Positions 35,789 through 44,819 of a stretch of DNA of 64,000 bases are shown here, piece after piece. A model generated the notes under the pieces. The model was given only the letters and a program-made list of their open reading frames with translations. It was not told the origin of the DNA and made no database searches. The DNA comes from an uncultured Kordiimonas sp. Its GTDB lineage: Bacteria > Pseudomonadota > Alphaproteobacteria > Sphingomonadales > Kordiimonadaceae. The stretch covers positions 62,001 to 126,000 of the forward strand of contig CANLMI010000003.1 in NCBI GenBank assembly GCA_947492375.1. The letters are read 5' to 3'. A program made the translations under genes and the position numbers. Position 1 is the first letter of the stretch, and each line of letters starts with the position of its first letter.

Positions 35789-36838
35789 ATGATGAATAAG
35801 ATTGTTTTTAAAATTATAATATTGTTAATCGGTTTACTAACTACACCTATTGATAGTTTGTACGCTCAGAATGATGCTTCTGCGGTATTCTTGATTTATC
35901 ATCGTTTCGGAGAAGATCGTTATCCCACCACAAATGTTAGGCTTGATCAATTTGATGCGCAAATTGCAGAGCTAAAAAGTGGGGGGTATCATTTCATGAA
36001 AATGTCGACTGCTATAGAACACCTTAAGGCAGGGCAGAATTTTCAGGAAAAAACGGTTGTCTTAACGGTGGATGATGCCTTTGACAGTGTATTAACCGAG
36101 GCGTGGCCGAGATTAAAAGCCGCTGGTATACCGCTTGCGCTCTTTGTTTCTACGGATTTGGTTGATAAAAACACTCCTGGCTATCTGTCGTGGGATGAAA
36201 TCCGACAACTTCAAAAGGAAGGCGTTGAAATAGGACATCATGGTGCTGCACATAGCCATTTACTGTATGAAGAAGGGGCCGGAGCCCAGGAAGATATAGA
36301 ACGGGCGTCGCGTCGGTTTCAGGAAGAGCTTGGTTTTGTACCTGAGGTGTTTGCTTATCCTTACGGTGAATATGATCAAGGGTTAATTAATCTGGTTCAA
36401 CGTTTGGGGTTCAAAGCTGCGTTTGCACAGTATTCAGGTGCTGCACCTATTCAAAGTGATATGTATTCCATACCGCGTTTCCCGGTTAATGAACGATTTG
36501 GTAATTTGGACAGGTTTAAGCTAATTAGCAATTCGATTGCGCTGCCGGTAAGTGATGTAATTCCACGCGAGCCAACGTTATTGAATACACAAAACCCACC
36601 GTCTTTTGGGTTTACTGTGGATGTGAAAGTGAAAAGTCTGGCAAATTTGGCGTGTTATCCTAGTCACCTTGGTAAGGCGGCTAAATTGATTAAACTGGAT
36701 GGAAACAGAGTAGAGGTAAGATTTGATAAGCCATTTCCAGCTGGGCGAAATAGGATTAACTGCACTATGCCTGCTGGTGACGGTCGGTGGTATTGGCTGG
36801 GCAGGTACTTTTTGGTTTCAGGGGGAATTCCTGATTAA
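35789..36838 (+). CDS. Secreted polysaccharide deacetylase (NodB fold)
   Basis: Exported carbohydrate esterase family 4-type protein of 349 residues with a signal peptide (MMNKIVFKIIILLIGLLTTP to AQND). Motifs: YHRFGEDRYP, KTVVLTVDDAFDS (motif 1, metal Asp pair), VEIGHHGAAHSHL (motif 2, His pair), PEVFAYPYGEYD (motif 3). The C-terminal part of about 100 residues (NPPSFGFTVDVKVKS to the end) looks like a separate beta domain. Peptidoglycan, exopolysaccharide or an oligosaccharide are possible substrates. A hairpin overlaps the stop codon. Confidence 0.85.
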   Translation: MMNKIVFKIIILLIGLLTTPIDSLYAQNDASAVFLIYHRFGEDRYPTTNVRLDQFDAQIAELKSGGYHFMKMSTAIEHLKAGQNFQEKTVVLTVDDAFDSVLTEAWPRLKAAGIPLALFVSTDLVDKNTPGYLSWDEIRQLQKEGVEIGHHGAAHSHLLYEEGAGAQEDIERASRRFQEELGFVPEVFAYPYGEYDQGLINLVQRLGFKAAFAQYSGAAPIQSDMYSIPRFPVNERFGNLDRFKLISNSIALPVSDVIPREPTLLNTQNPPSFGFTVDVKVKSLANLACYPSHLGKAAKLIKLDGNRVEVRFDKPFPAGRNRINCTMPAGDGRWYWLGRYFLVSGGIPD

Positions 36839-36849
36839 TCCCCCTGAAA
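36816..36849. terminator. Hairpin at the deacetylase stop, between converging genes
   Basis: TTTCAGGGGG (36816-36825) and CCCCCTGAAA (36840-36849) form a perfect 10-bp stem with a 14-base loop that contains the deacetylase stop codon. Tails are not clearly T-rich on either strand, so call it a terminator-like hairpin between the deacetylase and nfuA. Confidence 0.5.
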
Positions 36850-36862
36850 AATATGTAAGTGG

Positions 36863-37423
36863 CTACATTTCAACTGGTTGAACATCAACAACTTCGGGAA
36901 CATAGTATTTTAACAAGTTTTCAATACCGTGCTTGAGTGTAATTGTTGAGCTTGGGCAACCTGCGCATGCCCCTTGCATTTGAAGATATACAACGCCTTC
37001 TTTGAAACCACGGTATATAATGTCACCGCCGTCACCAGCGACAGCTGGTCGTACTTTTTCATCAAGAAGCGTTTTTATCTGCTCGATAATATCAGCGTCT
37101 TCTTCGTTTTCTTCGACAGCTATATTGTCATTAGCTTCGCCAGTGATAACAGGGGCCCCAGTGGAGAAAAACTGCATTAAGCCAGCTAATACCAGCGGTT
37201 TGACGCTGGTCCAGTCCATTTCTGTTGCTTTGGTAACTGATACAAAGTCATAGCCGATAAAAACGCCGCTTACCCCGTCAATTGCAAAGAGTGCTTGGGC
37301 GAGTGGAGAGTTGTCAGCAGCATCGACGTCAGAAAAGTTGGCTGTGCCTTCCTCAAGTAACGTCCTTCCGGGCAGAAATTTCAATGTATCAGGGTTAGGT
37401 GTAACATCTGTTTCTATAAACAT
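36863..37423 (-). CDS. nfuA: NfuA-type iron-sulfur carrier (Nfu N-terminal plus NifU domains)
   Basis: Fe-S cluster carrier of 186 residues. The N-terminal Nfu domain has TPNPDTLKFLPGRTLLEEGT and FIGYDFVSVTKATEMDW (about 8-85). The C-terminal NifU-like domain carries the cluster-binding CxxC in QGACAGCPSSTITLKHGIENLL (about 152-173), after DEKVRPAVAGDGGDI. It delivers clusters to target enzymes under iron or oxidative stress. It stands alone; in many Alphaproteobacteria it precedes tsaB, and here the RutE-like and deacetylase genes lie between them. Confidence 0.93.
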   Translation of the reverse strand: MFIETDVTPNPDTLKFLPGRTLLEEGTANFSDVDAADNSPLAQALFAIDGVSGVFIGYDFVSVTKATEMDWTSVKPLVLAGLMQFFSTGAPVITGEANDNIAVEENEEDADIIEQIKTLLDEKVRPAVAGDGGDIIYRGFKEGVVYLQMQGACAGCPSSTITLKHGIENLLKYYVPEVVDVQPVEM

Positions 37424-37516
37424 GACTAAATCCTTCAGGTTTTACCTTCAATTGGGGGTAAAATGATGAAAGGTCAAGCCTAGAATAAGAAAATAATTGA
37501 TTATCCGGGTAGATGC

Positions 37517-38077
37517 TTAATCTTTGATCAAGCTATTTTTAATTCTTTCTATGGTTTGATGAAGCGGTTGTGCGCTTTCTTCAAGCCGGCAAATAATTAA
37601 GGAACCCTGGATAGATTGTATCAGCGACCTGGCCTGGTCGGTGGCATGTTTATCAGCTAAGCCTAGCTTGGAAAAAGCTGTGGTAAGTAAATTAATCCAT
37701 ATTGCTACAGTTGATCTGATTTCTGCACCGAATAAACCCTTACCTTCCCCGACTGTAAGGCTATTCATAAGGCACACAGGTATGGGGTCATCATAAAATT
37801 TTACAATTCCATCCATGCTTGTTGTTATGGCTTTGAGGGCATTTTCTTGTTTGAGTGGGTTCAGAATATGTTTTTGCAGGCGAGTGCCAGTATAGGCAAG
37901 CGCATGTCGTCCCATGTCTTCTTTACCTTTAGGGTAGTGATGATATAGGCTTGCTTTAGAAAGGTTAGTGGCACTTGATAGTTTGCTTAAGGTTGCCCCT
38001 TCGTACCCAAAGTTTTGAAAAATAGGTATTATACTTTGGGCAAGTTGATTTTTTGACAATTGTGCTGGGCGAGGCAT
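37517..38077 (-). CDS. TetR-family repressor (LmrA/YxaF-like)
   Basis: TetR-type regulator of about 186 residues starting at the ATG at 38077 (MPRPAQLSKNQLAQ). The N-terminal helix-turn-helix is FGYEGATLSKLSSATNLSKASLYHHYPKGKEDMG (about 24-57), a recognition helix of the usual KxSLYHHFxxK type. The C-terminal ligand domain is LmrA/YxaF-like (GKGLFGAEIRSTVAIWINLLTTAF). The effector is unknown. A likely operator (38109-38128) lies about 30 bp upstream, suggesting autorepression. PBP is divergent. Confidence 0.82.
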   Translation of the reverse strand: MPRPAQLSKNQLAQSIIPIFQNFGYEGATLSKLSSATNLSKASLYHHYPKGKEDMGRHALAYTGTRLQKHILNPLKQENALKAITTSMDGIVKFYDDPIPVCLMNSLTVGEGKGLFGAEIRSTVAIWINLLTTAFSKLGLADKHATDQARSLIQSIQGSLIICRLEESAQPLHQTIERIKNSLIKD

Positions 38078-38108
38078 TTGCAAATCCAATAGTGATAAAA
38101 GTGTATAT

Positions 38109-38128
38109 TATACCAATCGTTCGGTTAT
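38109..38128 (-). promoter_or_regulatory. Probable TetR operator
   Basis: ACCAATCGTTCGGT (38112-38125) is a dyad matching at 10 of 14 positions, flanked by TATA on both sides. It fits the ACCGAxCG half-site style of TetR operators. It is 32 bp upstream of the TetR start, and probably autoregulatory. It lies in the 179-bp gap before the divergent PBP gene, which could also be affected. Confidence 0.5.
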
Positions 38129-38256
38129 ATTGAGGCTATAGGTTTTAAGATGCAAGGACTTCTTTAAGGTGCTTGTGGGAAAGGTATTTCTTGCCCTATT
38201 TTGAACGAAGGATTGTGAAATGTTTGGTTCTTGTAAACAATGCATGAGATGAATGA

Positions 38257-40302
38257 GTGACAGATAAGAAGAAAAAACACACGAGTCAGCGAGCAAAGCC
38301 AAAAACTAAGACTGTTTTACGGGCTGAAAAGCGGCAACGCCCTGCCAATTCAAAAGCATCAAAGAATGGCAAGTCAGGCAAAACTCCTAAAAACTCTAAA
38401 TCAAAACATGATCGTGATAGGTCGTGGCTCAGAAAGCTGTTTTATTATGGCGCTGTTGTTTCTGTCTGGGCAATGATTGTTGGTGTTGTTGTCCTTGGGT
38501 ATTTAGCCCATGACCTGCCTGATTTAGATAATCTCCCGCATCCTGGCGCTGATGACCCAGCGCTTATTGTTAAAGCGGCCAATGGTGTAACGCTTGTGCG
38601 GCAAGGTCCAATTTACGGTGATTGGATTCGGTATCAAGAAGTGCCAGATGCGCTGGTTATGGCCCTAACATCGGTAGAAGATCGGTATTTCTTTACGCAT
38701 AATGGCTTTGATGGCCGAGGGTTCTTGCGCGCAGCCTATACTAATATACGTGCTGGCCGCGTGCGGGCAGGAGGCAGCACTATTACGCAGCAGCTCGCGA
38801 AAAATACATTTCTAACAAATGTGCGATCTTTCAAGCGTAAGGCGCAAGAATTACTTTTGGCGTTTTGGTTAGAACAAAAATTTACGAAAAAACAAATTTT
38901 GTCCTTGTACCTCAATCGAGCGTATTTCGGCGGTGGAGCATATGGCATCGATGCTGCCTCTCAAAAATTCTTTGGCCATAGTGCCAGAAGTTTGTCTGTT
39001 GCTGAAGCGGCCTTGTTGGCAGGTCTTGTCAAATCGCCTTCTACATTGGCTCCGCATATTAATCCTGATGGTGCGTGGGAGCGGGCTAAGGTTGTGTTGG
39101 GTGCAATGATTGACGCTGGAGCAATTAACCAGGCAGCCGCTAATAAAATTTCCAGTCAACCACCCGCAATTAAAACGTCTTCAGTTGGTAATGATGTTCG
39201 ATACTTTACCGATTGGGCCATTCAGCGTTCCAGAGGCTATTTAGGTAAAGATGCGCCCCGGTCTTTAGTGATTTACACGACGTTAGATCCTTCAATCCAG
39301 CGGGCGGGTTCCTTGGCTGTAAAACGTGGTTTGAAGAAAGAAGGTCAAACACGTGATGCAAGCCAAGCTGCGCTCGTTGCGATTGACCATGACGGCGCAG
39401 TAAGGGCAATGGTTGGCGGCGCTAATTATGCGAAAAGTCAGTATAATCGGGCGGCCCAAGCCAAGAGGCAACCTGGTTCGGCTTTCAAGTTGATTTCTTA
39501 TTTGGCTGCTATGGAGCAAGGGGTTTCGATTTCAGATCAATATTATGATGAAAAGATAACTGTCGATGGATGGTCCCCCAAGAATTATACCGGGGTTTTT
39601 AATGGTTCGATGACGGTTCGGGAGGCATTTGCACGTTCGATCAATACAATTGCGGTTCAAGTTGCAGAAGAAGCAGGACGTGAGAATGTTGTTAATATGG
39701 CGAAACGATTAGGTATCACTACAAATGTTTCGCCTGTCGCTAGTTTACCACTCGGCACTGAGGAAGTCAGGTTAATCGAGCTTGCTGGAGCGTATGCAGT
39801 GTTAGCAAACGGTGGTCACAGGGCAAACCCTTACGGCGTTATTGAAATCACGTCACTTGAAGGGGAAGTATTATATCGGCGTCAGGCGGAACCGCCCATT
39901 TCTATTCTTGGTAATGATATTGTTAACGATATGACGAATATGTTGACGGCGGTTATCAGTTGGGGGTCTGGAAAGAATGCAAAAATTGACCGGCCCGCTG
40001 CTGGCAAATCGGGTACGTCGCAGGATAGTCGTGATGCCTTATTTGCTGGGTTTACAAGTGATCTGTCGGCGGCTGTATGGGTTGGAAATGATGATGGCGC
40101 TCCTATGAAAGGCGTTACTGGCGGTGGTTTGCCTGCGCGAATATGGGCTGACTTTATGGTTGATGCGCACGTGGGACGGGGAGCAAGACCATTACTAGCT
40201 GATGCTACCTTGTATGAGAATGCTGCAAATTTAGAGTATGAACCTGAGAAGAAAAAAAAGAAACGTGGGCTTTGGGGACGGATATTTGGCGGCAATGATT
40301 AA
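38257..40302 (+). CDS. Bifunctional penicillin-binding protein, PBP1 family (GT51 + transpeptidase)
   Basis: Class A PBP of 681 residues that polymerises and cross-links peptidoglycan. A long Lys/Arg/Ser-rich cytoplasmic tail (1-55) precedes one membrane anchor at about 62-83. GT51: SVEDRYFFTHNGFD (catalytic Glu141) and RAGGSTITQQLAKN. Transpeptidase: SxxK with Ser408 (QPGSAFKLISY), the SxN-type ARSINTIAV, and KSGTSQD (Lys584). It is short beside PBP1A (about 800-850) and lacks an OB domain insert. GTG start. It overlaps the ygjP-like gene by 4 bp at the 3' ends. Confidence 0.92.
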   Translation: MTDKKKKHTSQRAKPKTKTVLRAEKRQRPANSKASKNGKSGKTPKNSKSKHDRDRSWLRKLFYYGAVVSVWAMIVGVVVLGYLAHDLPDLDNLPHPGADDPALIVKAANGVTLVRQGPIYGDWIRYQEVPDALVMALTSVEDRYFFTHNGFDGRGFLRAAYTNIRAGRVRAGGSTITQQLAKNTFLTNVRSFKRKAQELLLAFWLEQKFTKKQILSLYLNRAYFGGGAYGIDAASQKFFGHSARSLSVAEAALLAGLVKSPSTLAPHINPDGAWERAKVVLGAMIDAGAINQAAANKISSQPPAIKTSSVGNDVRYFTDWAIQRSRGYLGKDAPRSLVIYTTLDPSIQRAGSLAVKRGLKKEGQTRDASQAALVAIDHDGAVRAMVGGANYAKSQYNRAAQAKRQPGSAFKLISYLAAMEQGVSISDQYYDEKITVDGWSPKNYTGVFNGSMTVREAFARSINTIAVQVAEEAGRENVVNMAKRLGITTNVSPVASLPLGTEEVRLIELAGAYAVLANGGHRANPYGVIEITSLEGEVLYRRQAEPPISILGNDIVNDMTNMLTAVISWGSGKNAKIDRPAAGKSGTSQDSRDALFAGFTSDLSAAVWVGNDDGAPMKGVTGGGLPARIWADFMVDAHVGRGARPLLADATLYENAANLEYEPEKKKKKRGLWGRIFGGND

Positions 40303-41045
40303 GTTAAAAATTTGACCGACATTAAATTTTGCCCAGATGTACGGAGCCATTTTCTGTGACTATAATAGTCAGGCATGCAAGAGTTCACATGAGACCAGAA
40401 GCGATCAGAATGGTTCATTTCTAATAAATGACATACTTCGTGCGCAGCAACATAATGAAGAATTTGCGGCGGGGCCATAATTAGGCGCCAGTTGAACCGG
40501 AGTATTTTTTGAGAAGAGCAACTGCCCCAACGGCTTTTCATGTCACCGATACTGATTTTATTATATTCGACACCGAGCAATTTAGAATAGTGATCGCAAG
40601 CTTTAATTAGTTTGATACGTGCTTCTTGTTTTAACCATTTTTCCAAACGTTTGCCTGCCTGATCTTCGGGCCCACCCACAGAAATAGTTTTTTCATGGCT
40701 TTGGCCTGTCAATGTTATCATTCTCGGTGGAGTGTCTGTATATATTAGGCGGTATTGCTGCCCTTGAAAGAGGGCAATATCGCCGTCACCAATGTGGGAC
40801 TGTAATGTTTTAGTGTATTGTTCTAAAATCCAACTCTGATGTTGAGTGACAAACTGAACGACCTGCTTTTGTGAGATACCTTTCGGAACAGTTACGACAG
40901 GCTCGCCTGTTTTTATATCTATACGCAGGATAAGCTTTTTAGCTCGATAGTTAATACGCTGTTTCACAGAAACAGGCCCTGTTTCTGTATCGAGGATAAT
41001 AGTATCTATGGGATGGTTCTTTGGTTTGAAACCAGCAAATCTCAT
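40299..41045 (-). CDS. YgjP-like zinc metallopeptidase-fold protein (DUF45)
   Basis: A 248-residue predicted metalloprotease. The zinc motif is HYVAAHEVCHLLEMNHSDRFW (HExxH, then a third His in MNHS) at about 202-222. Upstream are KISIGDMKSRWGSCSSQKILRFNWRLIMAP, the YgjP signature, and the N-terminal RAKKLILRIDIKTGEPVVTVPKGIS. The cellular substrate is unknown. It is the last gene of a minus-strand set (sco, ycgN, ygjP), 39 bp after ycgN. Confidence 0.85.
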   Translation of the reverse strand: MRFAGFKPKNHPIDTIILDTETGPVSVKQRINYRAKKLILRIDIKTGEPVVTVPKGISQKQVVQFVTQHQSWILEQYTKTLQSHIGDGDIALFQGQQYRLIYTDTPPRMITLTGQSHEKTISVGGPEDQAGKRLEKWLKQEARIKLIKACDHYSKLLGVEYNKISIGDMKSRWGSCSSQKILRFNWRLIMAPPQILHYVAAHEVCHLLEMNHSDRFWSHVNSCMPDYYSHRKWLRTSGQNLMSVKFLT

Positions 41046-41084
41046 ATGTCCATATGCCTTAGAGTGTTTATTATGCTCGAAATA

Positions 41085-41531
41085 TTAAGCTGGCCAATCA
41101 ACTAAATGGTCTTCAAAGTCACCGGCTTCACGTTCATCGACATAGCGCCCTTTAACGGAAACACCAGCTTTATGGACACTGTCAGGGTCGCCGCTGACTA
41201 ATGGGTGCCACTCTGGTAACTCTTTTCCTTCATAAAGCAAGCGATATGCGCAGGTACTTGGCATCCACGGTAGTTGATCAAGAAGGTTGGCATTCATGAC
41301 CACGCAGTTCCCCACATACCGTTTGCGCACAGTATATTTGCTACATTTAATGGTTTTACTATCCAAAAACCTACAGGCTACGTCAGTGTAATAGATTTCC
41401 CCTGTCTCTTCATCCTCCAGCTTATGCAAACAGCATTTTCCACAGCTATCGCAAAGTGATTCCCATTCTTCTCGATTCATCTCCGTTAGAGACTTTTGTT
41501 TCCAGAACGGAGTATCAGGCCCTGAAGTCAT
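41085..41531 (-). CDS. YcgN-family cysteine-cluster protein (UPF0260)
   Basis: A 148-residue cytoplasmic protein of the UPF0260 family. The N-terminal cysteine cluster ESLCDSCGKCCLHKLEDEETGEIYYTDVACRFLD (about 25-58) and later KCSKYTVRKRYVGNCV suggest a metal or Fe-S site. STCAYRLLYEGKELPEWHPLVSGD is the other conserved block. The function is unknown. Its ATG overlaps the sco stop by one base (TAATG), so the two are translationally coupled. Confidence 0.88.
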   Translation of the reverse strand: MTSGPDTPFWKQKSLTEMNREEWESLCDSCGKCCLHKLEDEETGEIYYTDVACRFLDSKTIKCSKYTVRKRYVGNCVVMNANLLDQLPWMPSTCAYRLLYEGKELPEWHPLVSGDPDSVHKAGVSVKGRYVDEREAGDFEDHLVDWPA

Positions 41532-42148
41532 TAGCTAACTCTCTTGAGAAGTGGTTTGAGTGCATCGACAATATTATCAGGTTTATCACGGGTAGTGAAT
41601 AATCTTTGGTAGTTTCCTGAGGTGTCCATGAAAAAGATTACCGATAAATGGTCCATGAGGTAGCTGTCGATGTCATCGCTTTCGCGTTTTGCATAATAAA
41701 CTTTATACTGTTTGGCGACAGCCTCAATTTCCTCAGTCGTGCCTGTTAAGCCAATAAGGGACGGATGGAATAAAGGTACGTATTCACTGAGTGCTTCCGG
41801 GGTGTCGCGCTCTGGATCAACCGAAATAAACACTGGTTGAATGATGGATGTGTCATAACCTTCTTTTTCCAGCTCTAAAAGGCTTGTTGTAAGTTTCTGT
41901 AATTCAAGGGGGCATACATCAGGGCAATAGCTGTACCCGAAATATACCATCATATACTTGCCTTCGAAATCTGTATCAGACACTTTTTCCCCCAGATGAG
42001 ACGTGAGGGTGAAAGGCCCACCCGGGCCGCTGGCTATTGGTGCTTCTGTGCCATGATCTAACCCTGCTGGATTGGTCAGCATCCGTATACCAAGAAACGC
42101 CAAGGCAATAAATACAGCACCCCATGTGATCAGGCGGATAGACTTCAT
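41531..42148 (-). CDS. SCO1/SenC-type copper chaperone for cytochrome oxidase
   Basis: Membrane-anchored thioredoxin-fold copper carrier of about 205 residues. Start at the ATG 42148, which has GGAGAG 5 bp upstream; the longer frame has none. A membrane anchor is at about 7-24. The CxxxC is YCPDVCPLELQ (Cys75, Cys79), and the third ligand His167 is in LMDHLSVIFFMD. SenC and RegB/RegA genes are neighbours in Rhodobacter, and here regB-regA lie about 800 bp away, divergent. It helps build the CuA/CuB site. Confidence 0.92.
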   Translation of the reverse strand: MKSIRLITWGAVFIALAFLGIRMLTNPAGLDHGTEAPIASGPGGPFTLTSHLGEKVSDTDFEGKYMMVYFGYSYCPDVCPLELQKLTTSLLELEKEGYDTSIIQPVFISVDPERDTPEALSEYVPLFHPSLIGLTGTTEEIEAVAKQYKVYYAKRESDDIDSYLMDHLSVIFFMDTSGNYQRLFTTRDKPDNIVDALKPLLKRVS

Positions 42149-42329
42149 CCTTACTCTCCATTTTTTGAACAGGTTTCGCTCGCAAAAAATAATCGAGCCA
42201 CTATCATAAAGCGCTCTTATAGAAATTTGTTTGCTTGTTGTCACGGTAAAGGGATAATTTGCCGCATCGGGTATCATTCTATTACATTGTATACAGTTTA
42301 GCAGCTAACATTTGGGAAGAAATGAAATA

Positions 42330-42908
42330 ATGATAAACCAACTCCGCAGTTTCCCGATCATGACAATTGGTATTTTAATGCTTATGTTCGTGGGTGGATA
42401 CAACGAAGCTATGGCTCAATCGTCTCAATATCAGCTTTTAAGAGAAGTTGACCGTAATGATATTCAGGAAGTGCAATCGCTTTTAAAGAAGGGTGTGTCG
42501 CCAGATACACGTCGTAGAAGTGACGGAATGCCCGGGCTTATTATTGCTGCCAGACATGCAAATGGTGATATGATGAAGGTGTTGTTGGATGCCGGTGCGA
42601 ACCCAAACTTAACCGACAGGCAACGCGGGGAAACGGCTTTGATGATTCGCTCATTGGCTGGTGACCTGGCGCAGGTGAAAATGCTTTTAGAAAATAATGC
42701 TGACCCTGACAGGGCTGACATTGGCCAAGAAACAGCACTTATGAAAGCCGTTCGTGCGCGTAAATTTAGGGTGGTTGAAGTTTTATTGGGCGCAGGGGCT
42801 GATGCCAATGTGCAAGACCTAAGCGGTAAAACAGCTTTGGAATATGCAAAAATCAGCCGTAGCCGGCGGATGATAAGGGCACTCCAGGACGCTGGTGCAA
42901 CATATTAA
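42330..42908 (+). CDS. Periplasmic ankyrin-repeat protein
   Basis: An exported protein of 192 residues. The signal peptide is MINQLRSFPIMTIGILMLMFVGGYNEAMA, cleaved before QSSQYQ; the earlier TTG codon at 42312 is weaker. The mature part is almost all ankyrin repeats of about 33 residues: VDRNDIQEVQSLLKKGVSPDTR, GLIIAARHANGDMMKVLLDAGANPN, ALMIRSLAGDLAQVKMLLENNADPD, ALMKAVRARKFRVVEVLLGAGADAN, ALEYAKISRSRRMIRALQDAGA. A binding role in the periplasm is likely. It precedes regB by 20 bp. Confidence 0.82.
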   Translation: MINQLRSFPIMTIGILMLMFVGGYNEAMAQSSQYQLLREVDRNDIQEVQSLLKKGVSPDTRRRSDGMPGLIIAARHANGDMMKVLLDAGANPNLTDRQRGETALMIRSLAGDLAQVKMLLENNADPDRADIGQETALMKAVRARKFRVVEVLLGAGADANVQDLSGKTALEYAKISRSRRMIRALQDAGATY

Positions 42909-42928
42909 ATCAAGGCTCCTTTCAATCG

Positions 42929-44269
42929 ATGGACAGCATTCAGGCAAAAGCTACTCAAAGTAAATTTGATGCATCGGTTACCGATGTTTATTTAGATGGC
43001 AGGGTCAGGCTGGGAACACTGGTATTGATCCGTTGGATGGCTGTTGTTGGGCAGCTTGGTAGTTTGCTACTGGTATATTTTGTGCTGGATTTTTCGGTGC
43101 CGATATATCTTACGGTTTCGGCCGTTGCGATCTCGGCAGCCTTAAACCTTTGGCTTTCATTTCAGGCTGATTTAAATCGGCGCTTAACGGATAAAGAGGC
43201 CGCTGGCCAGTTGGCATTTGATCTGCTGCATCTGGCTTTACTCTTATTTTTTACCGGTGGGTTAGCTAATCCTTTTGCGATTTTGCTTTTGGCACCTACC
43301 AGTGTATCCGCGAGTATTTTGGGCCAACGTAGTACAAAGTCGTTAATCTTTCTGGCAATAACAGCAATTACAGCGCTTGCTTTTACCCCGTATCATTTGC
43401 CTTGGAACGGTGAACCACCCGTTTTGCATCCGATGATTAAGATGGGGTTATGGATAGGCGCTGCTTTTACCATTGTATTCATTGCGGTTTACATGGCGAA
43501 AGTAAGCAGTGAAGGGCGTAATCATGCACGGGCACTCGCAGCAACACAAATAGCCTTGGAAAGAGAGCAAAAGCTCTCGGCCTTGGGAACATTGGCCGCC
43601 GCTGCCGCACATGAACTAGGGACGCCGCTTGGTACGATAATGTTAGCTTCAAAAGAGCTTCTTGATACGTGGCAAGGTGATGAATTAACCAAATCAGATC
43701 TCGAACTGATTTATTCAGAAACAACACGGTGCAGGAATATTTTATCGCAGTTGAGAGAGGAAAGAAGAGCCGGAAATACCGAGCATTTTACTCGGGTGAC
43801 GTTGGATGCTCTTATTCATGAAGCAGCATTGCCGCATGAAGGCCGGGGAAGTATTTTCATCGATTATCATGTTTCCAGTGCAGGCCGTGATATAGTTGTT
43901 CGCAAGCTACCGCATCTTATTCATGCGATTCGAAATATAATCGAAAATGCTGTTGGTTACGCCAAAGCAATGGTGAAAATATCAATAGACAAAGACGATG
44001 AAAGATTTTGGGTTAGAATAGAAGATGATGGCCCGGGGTTTGACCCTCAGATATTAAAAGCCCTTGGTGAGCCATATGTTTCAACGCGCCAACCAACACC
44101 GGGTAAGGATGGTGGCTTGGGCCTTGGTTTGTTTATTGCTAAAACATTACTTGAACAGGCTGGGGCCAAACTTGTATTTGGGCTGTCTAGTTCAGAAACC
44201 GGCTCGTCAGGTGCACAAGTTATAATATCATGGCCTATTAGCATGATCGATAATGAACAACGGACATAA
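42929..44269 (+). CDS. regB: RegB/PrrB/ActS redox-sensing histidine kinase
   Basis: Membrane histidine kinase of 446 residues that tunes energy genes to the redox state of the quinone pool. About six hydrophobic segments (residues 28-190). GGLANPF (110-116) is the conserved quinone-binding heptapeptide region. The H-box is LAAAAAHELGTPLGT with His228. Cys268 (TTRCRNILSQL) matches the redox-active cysteine of RegB. The ATPase has NIIENAV, DDGPGFDP and GGLGLGLFIA. It overlaps nothing and is followed by regA after 15 bp, as in the known pairs. Confidence 0.94.
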   Translation: MDSIQAKATQSKFDASVTDVYLDGRVRLGTLVLIRWMAVVGQLGSLLLVYFVLDFSVPIYLTVSAVAISAALNLWLSFQADLNRRLTDKEAAGQLAFDLLHLALLLFFTGGLANPFAILLLAPTSVSASILGQRSTKSLIFLAITAITALAFTPYHLPWNGEPPVLHPMIKMGLWIGAAFTIVFIAVYMAKVSSEGRNHARALAATQIALEREQKLSALGTLAAAAAHELGTPLGTIMLASKELLDTWQGDELTKSDLELIYSETTRCRNILSQLREERRAGNTEHFTRVTLDALIHEAALPHEGRGSIFIDYHVSSAGRDIVVRKLPHLIHAIRNIIENAVGYAKAMVKISIDKDDERFWVRIEDDGPGFDPQILKALGEPYVSTRQPTPGKDGGLGLGLFIAKTLLEQAGAKLVFGLSSSETGSSGAQVIISWPISMIDNEQRT

Positions 44270-44284
44270 TCGTAGGAAAAAACA

Positions 44285-44818
44285 ATGGAAAATCAGAGCA
44301 AAAAGTTGCTGATTGTTGAGGATGACAAAGCGTATCGCAATCGATTGACATTGAGTATGGAACGTAAAGGCTTTACCGTTTTTGCAGCGGACGGAATAGA
44401 AGAAGGTGCTATTTTAGCGAGCGAGCATAAACCAGATTATGCAGTTCTGGATATGCGACTACAGGATGGTAATGGATTGGATCTGGTGCCACAACTTCGG
44501 CGATTATTACCGGAAATCAGGGTCGTTATGCTGTCTGGCTATGGTAATATTGCAAGCGCTGTATCCGCTGTGAAAGCAGGTGCGGTGGATTTTTTAGCAA
44601 AGCCGGCAGACCCTGATGAAATAGAAAAAGCCCTTTTAACACCAGCAGGTCAAACACCGCCCCCACCAGAAAACCCAATGTCTGCTGATCGGGTTAAGTG
44701 GGAGCATATCCAACGTGTTTACGAACTATGTGACCGGAATGTTTCTGAAACAGCCAGACGCCTTAATATGCACCGACGCACTCTTCAGCGTATTTTGGCA
44801 AAGCGATCACCGCAATAA
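44285..44818 (+). CDS. regA: RegA/PrrA/ActR response regulator
   Basis: Two-domain regulator of 177 residues that partners RegB. Receiver domain: acidic pair EDDK (12-13), phospho-acceptor Asp56 (YAVLDMRLQDGNG), Ser in MLSGYG, Lys in FLAKPA. A four-proline linker (TPPPPENPMS) leads to a Fis-type helix-turn-helix: RVKWEHIQRVYELCDRNVSETARRLNMHRRTLQRILAKR, which is nearly invariant in RegA homologues. It controls photosynthesis, respiration and fixation genes in relatives; no such targets are seen here. It ends 2 bp from the photolyase end. Confidence 0.95.
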   Translation: MENQSKKLLIVEDDKAYRNRLTLSMERKGFTVFAADGIEEGAILASEHKPDYAVLDMRLQDGNGLDLVPQLRRLLPEIRVVMLSGYGNIASAVSAVKAGAVDFLAKPADPDEIEKALLTPAGQTPPPPENPMSADRVKWEHIQRVYELCDRNVSETARRLNMHRRTLQRILAKRSPQ

Positions 44819-44819
44819 A

